Below are positions 6,381 through 13,828 of a stretch of DNA of 64,000 nucleotides, piece by piece. The translations under genes and the position numbers were made by a program. Position 1 is the stretch's first letter, and the number at the start of each line of letters is the position of its first letter. The notes below the pieces were generated by a model. It saw only the letters and a list, made by a program, of their open reading frames with translations, was not told where the DNA came from and did not search any database. The stretch is taken from the IMG/VR virus record IMGVR_UViG_3300035703_000016, positions 1-64,000 of that record; one strand, given 5' to 3'. Source of the stretch: a virus.

Positions 6381-6458
6381 TTAATCTCTATTATCACCTC
6401 TTGGATCCATTTGACCTTCAGTCCCAAAAAAATCATTATCTCGCATCTCGTCTAACAT
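6381..6458 (-). CDS. Small acidic ORF, 25 aa
   Basis: MLDEMRDNDFFGTEGQMDP and onward, Asp/Arg-rich; begins 7 nt after the stop of the preceding small gene, so it may be co-translated. Little else can be said. Confidence 0.3.
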   Translation of the reverse strand: MLDEMRDNDFFGTEGQMDPRGDNRD

Positions 6459-6464
6459 ACTATT

Positions 6465-6578
6465 TTAACTGTCAACCCAGAGTTTTTTGCAATCTTTATT
6501 TGATTCATTCTCAAAAGATTTTACTATATTCTGAACAACTGTTTTGAAATTCTTTACTGTTGCTTTTTTGCTTGGCAT
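6465..6578 (-). CDS. Small basic protein, 37 aa
   Basis: Starts MPSKKATVKNFKTVVQN; Lys-rich helix. Promoter 6621-6646 and leader hairpin 6597-6617 directly precede it, which supports a real gene. Confidence 0.5.
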   Translation of the reverse strand: MPSKKATVKNFKTVVQNIVKSFENESNKDCKKLWVDS

Positions 6579-6596
6579 AATCTCTATTTGTTTAGT

Positions 6597-6617
6597 GAAT
6601 CAATATTCTATTGCTTC
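6597..6617 (-). promoter_or_regulatory. 5' leader hairpin (CAAT/ATTG type)
   Basis: Third copy of the element at 4038-4058. Confidence 0.5.
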
Positions 6618-6620
6618 TTT

Positions 6621-6646
6621 GTAAATCTAATGAATAATTTTGACAT
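6621..6646 (-). promoter_or_regulatory. Early-class promoter
   Basis: Minus strand ATGTC, 12 nt, TAGATTTAC. Confidence 0.6.
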
Positions 6647-6729
6647 TAGAAAGTTATTTCTCAAGTATTTATTTTTAACATTTGATAACCGCCGCCTCTT
6701 ATATAAAAAAACAAATATCAATTTTTATC

Positions 6730-6978
6730 CTATGGATGAATTTCCTCTAAGTTACGTTCACACACACTCAACCACTTGTCTTTTGTAAACGTATGATGAT
6801 CCAGAAGTGGAATATCCAAATACCAACAATTTTCTCCATAGTCATTAACACAGCTTAATGAAAGAATAGTGCCAATTTTCCCTATATATTCGTCTAAATA
6901 CGCATAACGCTTTTCTCCATATTCTTCTCTTGTCTTATTAATGTTTCCGCAAATAATTACTTTGTCTCCTGGTTTCAT
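6730..6978 (-). CDS. SH3-like (KOW-type) small protein, paralog A
   Basis: 82 aa. GDKVIICGN near the start and YIGKIGTILSL in the middle give the pattern of a small SH3-like barrel. Shares order and spacing (GDK..I, YIGK..TI, ND.G, C..L) with the 79-aa protein at 10465-10704, so the two are paralogs. No catalytic motif. Role unknown; such barrels often bind nucleic acid or protein. Confidence 0.55.
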   Translation of the reverse strand: MKPGDKVIICGNINKTREEYGEKRYAYLDEYIGKIGTILSLSCVNDYGENCWYLDIPLLDHHTFTKDKWLSVCERNLEEIHP

Positions 6979-6986
6979 ATATAATT

Positions 6987-7184
6987 TTATTTTGTTATTA
7001 TATTAACTCTATCTCTTATTCCTTCTGGATTAGTATGAAAATTAAAATTTGATTGAAGTTCTGTGTGTAAAGGTATTAGAATGCTAGAATAACCAAGATC
7101 TGGTAAATTATCTTCAAGTTGCTCATAATATGATCTAATTACTTTTAATCCATTTTCCTCTATACTCGACGTTATCTGTTTCAT
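6987..7184 (-). CDS. Hypothetical protein, 65 aa
   Basis: Starts MKQITSSIEENGLKVI; no recognisable family. The leader AAAAAACAAAAAAGGTATCC lies just before the ATG and similar GGTAT leaders occur nearby (7362, 8160). Confidence 0.5.
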   Translation of the reverse strand: MKQITSSIEENGLKVIRSYYEQLEDNLPDLGYSSILIPLHTELQSNFNFHTNPEGIRDRVNIITK

Positions 7185-7205
7185 CCCGGGATACCTTTTT
7201 TGTTT

Positions 7206-7373
7206 TTAATTATTTAATTGATTATCTAAAGTTAATTCTATATTATTGACAATAATAATATGTATAGGAGTACTAAGATAGTTAAATAGATATTTATAAT
7301 TAACATGATCTGGTTTATTATTATATAAAATTAAGTCTAATAATATTGATGATTCTAAAAATACCTTTTTCAT
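7206..7373 (-). CDS. Hypothetical protein, 55 aa
   Basis: MKKVFLESSILLDLILYNN start; Asn/Ile/Leu-rich. It resembles the ORF just upstream (7375-7599) in the order VFL(E/K)S, LDL, NYL(S/R)(T/I)PI, so the two seem to be a tandem duplicate. The ATG follows the upstream stop directly. Confidence 0.45.
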   Translation of the reverse strand: MKKVFLESSILLDLILYNNKPDHVNYKYLFNYLSTPIHIIIVNNIELTLDNQLNN

Positions 7374-7374
7374 T

Positions 7375-7599
7375 TTATTTCATAATCATTTGACTTTGTA
7401 AAGAATCGTTTATATTTATTCTTAAAATATTATATATAGGAATTCTAAGATAATTACGCGTATATTTATACATATCAGATTTAATAAATTCTATATTTAA
7501 ACCTGTACGATAAATTAAATTGAAATCTAACAATGATTTTAAGAAAACAATGTTTTCATTTATCTGGATAATAGTATATTTATAATAAATTGTAGCTCT
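7375..7599 (-). CDS. ORF without a canonical start, tandem paralog of 7206-7373
   Basis: Open for 74 codons after an in-frame TAA, with protein-like sequence (NENIVFLKSLLDFNLIY, YTRNYLRIPIYNI) and no ATG/GTG/TTG before residue 20. Either it begins at a rare AUU/AUA codon or it is a gene whose start was lost. Co-directional and abutting the next gene. Confidence 0.3.
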   Translation of the reverse strand, partial: RATIYYKYTIIQINENIVFLKSLLDFNLIYRTGLNIEFIKSDMYKYTRNYLRIPIYNILRININDSLQSQMIMK

Positions 7600-7685
7600 T
7601 TAAAATTATTCAATACCTTTTTCGATTTACATCAAAACTGGTATATTTATGATTATAGAATCACGGTTAAAAAGCACATAAAGAT

Positions 7686-7745
7686 TGTCGCAGTAGGCCG
7701 GTGGTCCCGAGTACTTCGCCTTGAGCTAGGAAACAGGATGACAAA
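7686..7745. other. GC-rich island, possible structured RNA
   Basis: About 60 nt much richer in G+C than its surroundings, closed by the inverted repeat TTGTC/GACAA, between the gene ending at 7753 and the AT-rich stretch to 7600. I cannot fold it into a tRNA; both strands are open in one frame, so short coding remnants are an alternative. Confidence 0.2.
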
Positions 7746-7752
7746 CTAAAAG

Positions 7753-7950
7753 CTAAATAACAAAGATTCTAAATATAAAGACTACGATTAAATAAATACC
7801 AATAGCTGTTATTATCTTACTAATAGATTCTATTGCTATAAGAGTAAAATAGTCTGTAATATGATGTTTAATCTTATTACAAACTATAATAACAAGACCT
7901 AAAGTCAGTATACTTAATAAAGAGATATACGCGTCGATTAACTGTTCCAT
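7753..7950 (-). CDS. Small membrane protein, 65 aa, two spans
   Basis: MEQLIDAYISLLSILTLGLV hydrophobic segment, a short basic loop (NKIKHH), then a second hydrophobic stretch to the C-terminus. The start MEQL(I/L)D resembles that of the 39-aa protein at 13829-13948. Function unknown; a holin-like role is possible but unsupported. Confidence 0.5.
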   Translation of the reverse strand: MEQLIDAYISLLSILTLGLVIIVCNKIKHHITDYFTLIAIESISKIITAIGIYLIVVFIFRIFVI

Positions 7951-8214
7951 GCAGTAAATTTAACTCTTTTTGTTTAAATAAGAGAGATTAAGTTGAAAGT
8001 CATCGCAAATATTTTTAAAAGTATGCTTGATTACTAAGAAGTTATGTTTTTTTCCTGGAAGTTTTGAGTGGAATAGGGATTCTAAGACTTTGAATTTTTG
8101 TTATTACCCACTTCCGTCTCCATATATTCCTATCTCTGCCTCATTTACCTCCAGATACCTTTTTTGTTTTTACTATATCCGATCTTCTCCACTCTTTCTT
8201 AATATTTTATTATC
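7951..8214. other. Intergenic stretch without a convincing gene
   Basis: AT-rich. The minus strand contains another copy of the A-run/GGTAT leader near 8155-8175, followed by a short open piece (YLEVNEAEIGIYGDGSG) with no start codon, which may be a gene remnant. Nothing else is evident. Confidence 0.3.
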
Positions 8215-8829
8215 CTATTTAAGAGAATTTAATGCATCTTCTATCCACTGATTGGCATTTTTTACTCTTATTAGTTCTTTCTGCCAGTTTTCAGAATGAT
8301 AGTCTATAGAATGTAATATAGTCTCTGTTCTATCTTTTCTTATTTTTTCAGCTGATAGATTATGTATAGCTTTTTCTAGACTTTCTATTTCTTTATCATG
8401 ATATTCGCTGTTACCATCCCATTTTATAGTTTCTTCTAACTGTTGTTTTAGAAAAGTCTTGTATGTTTCATGGTCTAGAGTTGGTGGAACATAATCTTCG
8501 GCTTGTTTTAAAAAAGATTCTAGCTTTTGTCTTGTTTTTTCTATTTCTTGCTTTTTATTCTTATAATACTTTATAGATTCCTCTAGCTCTTTTCTAGTAT
8601 CTACTAGCAACTGTTCATCGGTTGTTCTGTTAAGTTTTAATAGATTCTTATGTTCTTCTTGGAGTTTTTTTTGATGATACGTATCTGTTTCTCTTGATTT
8701 ATATGGAGTACTCATGCTGTCATCTCTCATATGAATAGCTGCACCAAAAGCTCTTATACACTGTGTAGCGTATTCTTTGAATGTTTTTATAGAGCCATCT
8801 ATTATTCCTTGTGTGTATCCGGTCGGCAT
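8215..8829 (-). CDS. Coiled-coil phage protein (MPTGYT family), 204 aa
   Basis: N-terminus MPTGYTQGIIDG, then CIRAFGAAIHMRDD, matches a small phage protein family I recognise by its MPTGYT start and CARAFGA-like motif. Residues about 60-200 are strongly charged and helical, probably coiled coil. Family function is unknown. Confidence 0.65.
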   Translation of the reverse strand: MPTGYTQGIIDGSIKTFKEYATQCIRAFGAAIHMRDDSMSTPYKSRETDTYHQKKLQEEHKNLLKLNRTTDEQLLVDTRKELEESIKYYKNKKQEIEKTRQKLESFLKQAEDYVPPTLDHETYKTFLKQQLEETIKWDGNSEYHDKEIESLEKAIHNLSAEKIRKDRTETILHSIDYHSENWQKELIRVKNANQWIEDALNSLK

Positions 8830-8904
8830 TTTTTAAGATTTATTGATTATTTCTTCTACTGATAATATCATATAATCCAATGTCTTTGTTGTTATAGGTA
8901 AAAA

Positions 8905-9207
8905 TTATTCTACTACTCCGTCATTCCAATATCCTAAAAATAGCTGACCTAAATGTCTCTCTTCTTTATTATAAGCAAACATTAAGTCAAAAACGTGAGA
9001 ATGAGATCTTTCTCGAACTAATTCAATGAAGTCGAAAGAATCTGGATTAGGACATTTTTCATACGGCTTTTGATTATTTAATTCTATAGTAGCAGAGACA
9101 TTTTCATTAGTTGAACTCCTAGAAAACACTAATTCCAATTCTCTTACAAATTTTATTGGTTTAACTTGTTTAGTTTCTTTCTGTCCTAAATTTATGCACT
9201 TCGTCAT
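8905..9207 (-). CDS. Hypothetical protein, 100 aa
   Basis: Starts MTKCINLGQKE; soluble, with FVRELELVFSRSS and HVFDLMFAYNKEERH segments; no family recognised. ATG at 9207 follows an A-rich leader. Confidence 0.55.
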   Translation of the reverse strand: MTKCINLGQKETKQVKPIKFVRELELVFSRSSTNENVSATIELNNQKPYEKCPNPDSFDFIELVRERSHSHVFDLMFAYNKEERHLGQLFLGYWNDGVVE

Positions 9208-9471
9208 TTTATTTTTGTTTTTGATTATTTATCGAATATACTCTTTATATAGTAGTGTTGTAATAGTGTGTTGTTACACCAAAGGGTTATTATTTCTAAT
9301 AAACAACGGCATTTAGTCCGTCCAGTTTTTGCATTTACGAAGCCAGTATTTTCAGCCACTGTTACCATGCTGAACCTCACTTGATGTCTTCTGCTCACCC
9401 ACTCATTATATGATGGCTACTTTCAAGCCTACATTCTACTACAACAACTACTATAGCAAAGAGCAATGTTA
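9208..9471. other. Intergenic stretch of unclear content
   Basis: Base composition is visibly richer in G+C than neighbouring DNA around 9300-9470. The minus strand is open across about 9237-9415 (contains WVSRRHQVRFSMVTVAEN and FVNAKTGRTKCRC) with an internal ATG near 9368. The plus strand has MATFKPTFYYNNYY from 9412. Neither can be confirmed. Confidence 0.3.
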
Positions 9472-9612
9472 TTATCCACCGAATGATACTAAATACCCTT
9501 GTCTTTGATAGCTTGCTACTATACTATCTATAGAATCTGATGAACAGCTACCACCTGCTACATTATGACCTTGATTGTCGTATACTGAATATGTTATCAT
9601 GTTGTTATACAT
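9472..9612 (-). CDS. Small protein, 46 aa
   Basis: MYNNMITYSVYDNQGHNVAG, then a helix (SIDSIVASYQRQG) and YLVSFGG stop. Compact and well-formed, probably real. It lies in a run of very small genes between 9.4 and 10.3 kb. Confidence 0.5.
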   Translation of the reverse strand: MYNNMITYSVYDNQGHNVAGGSCSSDSIDSIVASYQRQGYLVSFGG

Positions 9613-9627
9613 AGTTTTTAGTTATTA

Positions 9628-9726
9628 TTAATAAGAACCCCCTATAGTTCTAGGAAGAGCTTTTACTAGCTGCTCTATTTCTTCACTATTGAGTATTATA
9701 TCAATACCATCTTTACTAATACACAT
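9628..9726 (-). CDS. Small protein, 32 aa
   Basis: MCISKDGIDIILNSEEIEQL, then VKALPRTIGGSY. Sensible composition; 15 nt upstream of the next small gene. Function unknown. Confidence 0.4.
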   Translation of the reverse strand: MCISKDGIDIILNSEEIEQLVKALPRTIGGSY

Positions 9727-9741
9727 TTTTAGACCCTTTGA

Positions 9742-9822
9742 TCAGTGACGGTATTTGTCAGCTTCTGTGTTTTCTACTGTTGATACAGTTATTACTGAAA
9801 ACGTTGATTCATTGTCTGTCAT
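9742..9822 (-). CDS. Small protein, 26 aa
   Basis: MTDNESTFSVITVSTVENTE start, acidic and Thr/Ser-rich. Preceded by the leader ATAAACTACATACAAGATG, the same leader as the gene at 9977-10342, which supports translation here. Confidence 0.4.
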   Translation of the reverse strand: MTDNESTFSVITVSTVENTEADKYRH

Positions 9823-9891
9823 CTTGTATGTAGTTTATTTGTTTGAGTTTAGCTATTATCGACTACTAAAGTAGCAAAAGTTGAAAGCAAA

Positions 9892-9972
9892 TCACAACTC
9901 ATACATATTGTGCATATCGTCAACCCAGCCGTCATATTCGGCTATTACTTTTATTTTCTCTTCTATAATCAT
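9892..9972 (-). CDS. Small acidic protein, 26 aa
   Basis: MIIEEKIKVIAEYDGWVDDM and onward. The EYDGW segment resembles pieces common in small phage proteins. Begins 4 nt after the stop of the 9977-10342 gene, so translational coupling is likely. Confidence 0.45.
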   Translation of the reverse strand: MIIEEKIKVIAEYDGWVDDMHNMYEL

Positions 9973-9976
9973 ATAG

Positions 9977-10342
9977 TTATTGTTTTTCTTCTTCCCAGAT
10001 ACTATCTAGTAATGTGTATATTTTATTGAACTCTTTAAACACTGGTTCTACATTAGTACCACAGTTTTCTACTCCATCAGCTGTTACTAGAATAAACTTT
10101 TTGTGTACAGCATTTTTGTTACATAGTTGAGCTATACAGTTTACAACGTCTATATTGAGTGTTACTATAATAGTTTTTATGGTCTGCTTTTTTACAACAT
10201 TAGAAAAAACATTATTACACCAGTTGAATATCTCTACTGCTCCTTTTTCTGTTTCTGGAAATATACTCCAGTAGTCATAATCAATGTTATTAAACTCTTT
10301 CATTACTAGCTCTTTATTGCTACCTGTTATTACTGTTATCAT
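9977..10342 (-). CDS. Hypothetical protein, 121 aa
   Basis: MITVITGSNKELVMKEF start, alternating strands and helices (IKTIIVTLNIDVV, KKFILVTADGVENC) suggesting a small alpha/beta domain; no Walker motif. Promoter at 10419-10444. First gene of the run of tiny genes that follows. Confidence 0.6.
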   Translation of the reverse strand: MITVITGSNKELVMKEFNNIDYDYWSIFPETEKGAVEIFNWCNNVFSNVVKKQTIKTIIVTLNIDVVNCIAQLCNKNAVHKKFILVTADGVENCGTNVEPVFKEFNKIYTLLDSIWEEEKQ

Positions 10343-10418
10343 CTTGTATGTAGTTTATGTGGGTGAACATTTGATTGTTGGTTATCTATTTAATTTTCTG
10401 ATGTCTTATACGTTCTGT

Positions 10419-10444
10419 GTAAATTTAATCCTATTTATTGACTA
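10419..10444 (-). promoter_or_regulatory. Early-class promoter
   Basis: Minus strand TAGTC, 12 nt, TAAATTTAC, before the gene starting at 10342. Confidence 0.45.
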
Positions 10445-10464
10445 TTTAAGAATTAAGTTCTAAG

Positions 10465-10704
10465 TTAATTCTCGTTATACAATTCAATGTTTAATTCACA
10501 AACGCTTAAACTAGGATTACTTGGAGATATAAAATGAGACGGAGCTGGGATATCAGTATAATAACATGCGTCTCCATCATCATTACAACCATTTAACCTT
10601 GTTATGGTCGCACTTTTCCCAATATACTGATTAAAGTATTCATGTCCTTCATGGGAATTTTTTACAATTTTTATTTTATCTCCTACTTTGAATTTTAGTG
10701 ACAT
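10465..10704 (-). CDS. SH3-like (KOW-type) small protein, paralog B
   Basis: 79 aa. VGDKIKIVKNSHEG then YIGKSATITRLNGCNDDGD and LSVCELNIE match the order of motifs in the protein at 6730-6978. Promoter 10747-10772. Same inferred SH3-like barrel; role unknown. Confidence 0.55.
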   Translation of the reverse strand: MSLKFKVGDKIKIVKNSHEGHEYFNQYIGKSATITRLNGCNDDGDACYYTDIPAPSHFISPSNPSLSVCELNIELYNEN

Positions 10705-10746
10705 AATCTTTATTTTTTTAGTGAATCAATATTCTATTGCTTGGTT

Positions 10747-10772
10747 ATAAAAGTACAACTTTATTTTGACAT
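10747..10772 (-). promoter_or_regulatory. Early-class promoter
   Basis: Minus strand ATGTC, 12 nt, TACTTTTAT, with a variant of the CAAT/ATTG leader hairpin at 10723-10743. Confidence 0.5.
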
Positions 10773-10791
10773 TAAAAAGTTTTTTTCAAAT

Positions 10792-11163
10792 TTATTTTTC
10801 TGTAACTTGTTCTCGAATTCTTACTATATTTCTATAATCAGAAAATACACCTTTTCCAATTCCACACACGACCAACGCATATGTTTTTCCAGTATCTAAT
10901 AGCAAATACCTATCAGAACTACTAAAAACTCCATGAATTAGAGATTTTTCAATTTTAAATACTTCTTTGTCTGTACTAACTAAATATCTATATTCTGTTG
11001 ATATGTCTTCTTTAGAACCGCTTACCAATTCTTGGCACATTTTATTCTTAATCTTTACAGTCACTGTCTCAGTCTGTAAATCTCTCAATCCTATTAAGAC
11101 TAATAAGAATATCACGACGGTAAAAATAGTTGCTATTCTCCAATTAATTCTTTTACGTTTCAT
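10792..11163 (-). CDS. Membrane-anchored protein, 123 aa
   Basis: Basic N-terminus (MKRKRINWR) followed by one hydrophobic segment (IATIFTVVIFLLVLIGL), then a soluble domain of about 95 residues rich in beta strands. This is an N-in, single-span topology. Family not recognised. Confidence 0.6.
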   Translation of the reverse strand: MKRKRINWRIATIFTVVIFLLVLIGLRDLQTETVTVKIKNKMCQELVSGSKEDISTEYRYLVSTDKEVFKIEKSLIHGVFSSSDRYLLLDTGKTYALVVCGIGKGVFSDYRNIVRIREQVTEK

Positions 11164-11237
11164 TTCTATTTTTATATTTTAATTACTTTAGGAGCGTCAG
11201 AATGATAGATTATAATATTATATCTTTGTTATTAATA

Positions 11238-11546
11238 TTATAATGTTGCGTTTTCTATTATCTTACTAATACTGTCTAATACTTCTTTATCTACCTTATC
11301 TGCTAGATAACCACGTAACATTCTCAGAACATTATACATCTCTGATACAGACTCAGGGTTAATTCCCTTGCCGTATGTGTTGTTAATGGAGTGGGTAATG
11401 GCGTACTGCATAGCCTCATCTACATTGTTGCTGTAATCCCTGCTATAGCAATCTAATACATGCATGCCCGCGCAATATATTGTTGAACCATCACCCATAA
11501 GTAACGGCAATAGTGGTAAGTTCTCTTTAATTTCTTGCTGTGTCAT
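11238..11546 (-). CDS. Hypothetical protein, 102 aa
   Basis: Mostly helical (AMQYAITHSINNTYGK, MYNVLRMLRGYLADKV); no family recognised. Its ATG overlaps the end of the 11527-11910 gene by 20 nt; the genes from 12996 down to 11238 form an overlapping chain and are probably one transcript. Confidence 0.55.
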   Translation of the reverse strand: MTQQEIKENLPLLPLLMGDGSTIYCAGMHVLDCYSRDYSNNVDEAMQYAITHSINNTYGKGINPESVSEMYNVLRMLRGYLADKVDKEVLDSISKIIENATL

Positions 11547-11910
11547 TTTGTTTTAGTTTGATTGTGATTGATTTGGTTAACAAAGGGCAAAGATTAACTT
11601 CAATATATGGTCTGTTATTTGGGTAACTTGGGTGGGTGCAATAATCATTTATAGTTCCTTCACGTCTAAAAAAACAATCCACACACCCAGTTACTTCTAC
11701 TACCTCATTTGGCAATGTGTTGATGAAATCGGAGTAGGTTATTTTAATCTCATTTATCGCAGAAACTACAGATTGAATTAAATAAGTATTATCTGATGCT
11801 TGAGCAAAAACAACTTTTTTCGTTATCTCAGGAATAATATTAAACTCTGATGCTGCTGCTTTTACTATTCTATCAGTTTTCTTGTCTATTATTCCTTTGT
11901 TTGTTTCCAT
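11527..11910 (-). CDS. Hypothetical protein with possible zinc site, 127 aa
   Basis: N-terminal helical part (AAASEFNIIPEITKKVV). The C-terminal part has CVDCFFRREG, then YCTHP and NLCPLL, a C-x2-C plus C-x-H and C spacing that could hold zinc. Overlaps its neighbours on both sides, consistent with one operon. Confidence 0.55.
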   Translation of the reverse strand: METNKGIIDKKTDRIVKAAASEFNIIPEITKKVVFAQASDNTYLIQSVVSAINEIKITYSDFINTLPNEVVEVTGCVDCFFRREGTINDYCTHPSYPNNRPYIEVNLCPLLTKSITIKLKQNDTARN

Positions 11911-12221
11911 AGTTCATACAGCTGTTGTGTTGTTAGATTATTACTGTCATGTTTTTCAATATCTAGTCTCCATATTACTGTATCAGCATGTTGTCTTCCA
12001 GCTGTAACATTAGTATGTGCCCATTCTAAAAACTCAATAGCATCTGTAGCAGATTGTTCTTTTTGCCAATTTGCTCCAGCTATTATTCCTTGTTCCCAAC
12101 CTGCCCATTCTCCATGTAAAGGTGTTCCCCACGGCATTTTAGGCCCGTATTTAGATTCCCAAGTTTCTCTTGCAAATTTTCTTTGCTTTTCCCACTCTTT
12201 TAAAGCCGTTTCTTTATTCAT
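11889..12221 (-). CDS. Hypothetical protein, 110 aa
   Basis: Trp-rich, helical (LKEWEKQRKFARETWESK, GANWQKEQSATDAIEFLEW); soluble; no family recognised. Overlaps the upstream gene by 8 nt and the downstream one by 22 nt. Confidence 0.55.
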   Translation of the reverse strand: MNKETALKEWEKQRKFARETWESKYGPKMPWGTPLHGEWAGWEQGIIAGANWQKEQSATDAIEFLEWAHTNVTAGRQHADTVIWRLDIEKHDSNNLTTQQLYELWKQTKE

Positions 12222-12996
12222 ATCCTAAATCTTTTAGTGCTTGTTTATAACCATCAATATAAGCAGTTTTTCTTGCTGTTAAACATTTCATATTTTTCAT
12301 TATTCTGCATTTTTCTACTGCATAATCTGATGCTATATCGTTTATTTTTTCATAAGTAGGAATAGATGGTTTAGTCGTTGCATTTGCAATTATTTTGTCA
12401 ATTGCCCTTTCAGCTAAGTCTCCTAAATCATTTCCCCTGTTTTTGTATTTCTTATTAAACTCTAATAATATATTACTACTAATAGTAACTGGTCTTGGTA
12501 CATCAAACTGTACCCAGTTATCTGGTTGATCGTATGTGGATGGTATGTAGTGACCTTCTACTAGTTTAACAATTCCTTCTTCAGGTGTACCAGCATCTAT
12601 CCAAGCCTGTACTGTTTCTTTAGATATGGGTAGAGTACCTTCAATATTTGGATATGAAGCGATGACTTTAAAATCAAAGTTGGTTACATCGCCAACCATT
12701 TTGAAAACCTTCTTGTAAATACTATTGTATGCCAAATCTCCATTGCCATTCAAAGGGTTATTTACTGGTATTGTGTTTGTTTTTATCTCATCATCACTAA
12801 GAACCAGAAGTTGTTGTGATTGCCAAGTAACATTTGGTTCAACAGCATCCCACTTTACCGGCGTTATTGTTAAATCACCTAACTTATACTTATCATTGTT
12901 CTTTATAAGATTTATCAGTTTTATTAAGTCTCCCTTTTGATGGAAACCTTCACGACTACTTAAAGGCGTTATTACTATCTGTACTGTTTTTTTCAT
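12214..12996 (-). CDS. Hypothetical protein, 260 aa
   Basis: N-terminal beta-rich region (KKTVQIVITPLSSREGF), a middle part with conserved-looking DNWVQFDVPRPVTIS, and a C-terminal helix KINDIASDYAVEKCR followed by AYIDGYKQALKDLGYE, a segment type common in small phage proteins of Bacteroidota. No catalytic motif identified. Leads the overlapping gene chain to 11238. Confidence 0.55.
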   Translation of the reverse strand: MKKTVQIVITPLSSREGFHQKGDLIKLINLIKNNDKYKLGDLTITPVKWDAVEPNVTWQSQQLLVLSDDEIKTNTIPVNNPLNGNGDLAYNSIYKKVFKMVGDVTNFDFKVIASYPNIEGTLPISKETVQAWIDAGTPEEGIVKLVEGHYIPSTYDQPDNWVQFDVPRPVTISSNILLEFNKKYKNRGNDLGDLAERAIDKIIANATTKPSIPTYEKINDIASDYAVEKCRIMKNMKCLTARKTAYIDGYKQALKDLGYE

Positions 12997-12999
12997 AAT

Positions 13000-13230
13000 C
13001 TATAACGTTATTTGATGTGGAATAATAGTAGTTTCATTTTTACAATCTGGACACACATGTTTATATCCTTTTCCTTGTGGAATATGGATATGTGAAGGTG
13101 GGTTATGGAGAGGACTGACACACTGTTTATTTTTTGGTAAGTCGAAAAATTCACTCTCTTTTTTTTGAGAATCTTCTATTATTTTATTAAAATAGTTCAT
13201 TATTAATTTGTCTGATAAATCTAATGTCAT
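13000..13230 (-). CDS. Small zinc-ribbon protein, 76 aa
   Basis: C-terminal half has CVSPLHNPPSHIHIPQGKGY followed by HVCPDC, a plausible Cys/His zinc site like that in small phage zinc-binding proteins. N-terminal half helical and charged. A -7-like box TATATTTAC at 13273-13281 is upstream but lacks a good partner element. Confidence 0.55.
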   Translation of the reverse strand: MTLDLSDKLIMNYFNKIIEDSQKKESEFFDLPKNKQCVSPLHNPPSHIHIPQGKGYKHVCPDCKNETTIIPHQITL

Positions 13231-13374
13231 AGTCCTTATTTGTTTAGTAAATCAATATTCTACTTCTTCGTTGTAAATATACATGAATTAATCTTCTAGA
13301 AAAAGAAAAAGTGCAAAGTCGATTAAGAAATTGCACTTTAAAATTAATTCACATTTATTATTTTTCTAATTAGA

Positions 13375-13563
13375 TTATTCTTCTTCAGAAGTTAATACTA
13401 ATCCAGAAGACATATTTCCACCTATTTCTTTTATACTCGTCTTTGATTTATTTATCATCTCAGACATCTTCTTTTTAATTTCTTTTATTGAAGTTGCGTA
13501 TTGTTTAAACTCCTCTTTCTCTTCTTGAGTTAAGTTATTTATTATCTCTTTTATGCTCGCCAT
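13375..13563 (-). CDS. Small helical protein, 62 aa
   Basis: Highly charged helix (TQEEKEEFKQYATSIKEIKK) and acidic end; probably a coiled coil. Motif ATATTTAT lies 16 nt before the ATG. Function unknown. Confidence 0.5.
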   Translation of the reverse strand: MASIKEIINNLTQEEKEEFKQYATSIKEIKKKMSEMINKSKTSIKEIGGNMSSGLVLTSEEE

Positions 13564-13576
13564 ACTTTTTTTGTTT

Positions 13577-13810
13577 TTAATAAATATCTGTCAGACTAGA
13601 AGGTGGTTTTAATCTGTCAAGTTCTTCCATTATTTTTGGATTTCTAATTACTTGAATAGAAGATATCTCTTCGCTCTCTTTACCTTCTGTTACTACTAGT
13701 CCCATAAACTTTTTAGTTTGGGAATGTTTTACGCATGTATCATCATAACCTAATTGAACTCTTTTAGGATGAATTACTTCACTGCAAACTTTACAATATC
13801 GTTCTGTCAT
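13577..13810 (-). CDS. Small zinc-finger protein, 77 aa
   Basis: CKVCSEVIHPKRVQLGY followed by CVKHS gives a C-x2-C / C-x2-H finger reminiscent of the DksA/TraR type. The second half (KFMGLVVTEGKESEEI, IQVIRNPKIMEEL) is a small beta/helix region. A good AAAGGA stretch lies before the ATG, unusual in this window. Could be a regulator; unproven. Confidence 0.55.
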   Translation of the reverse strand: MTERYCKVCSEVIHPKRVQLGYDDTCVKHSQTKKFMGLVVTEGKESEEISSIQVIRNPKIMEELDRLKPPSSLTDIY

Positions 13811-13828
13811 GTGTCCTTTTTTTATTTT

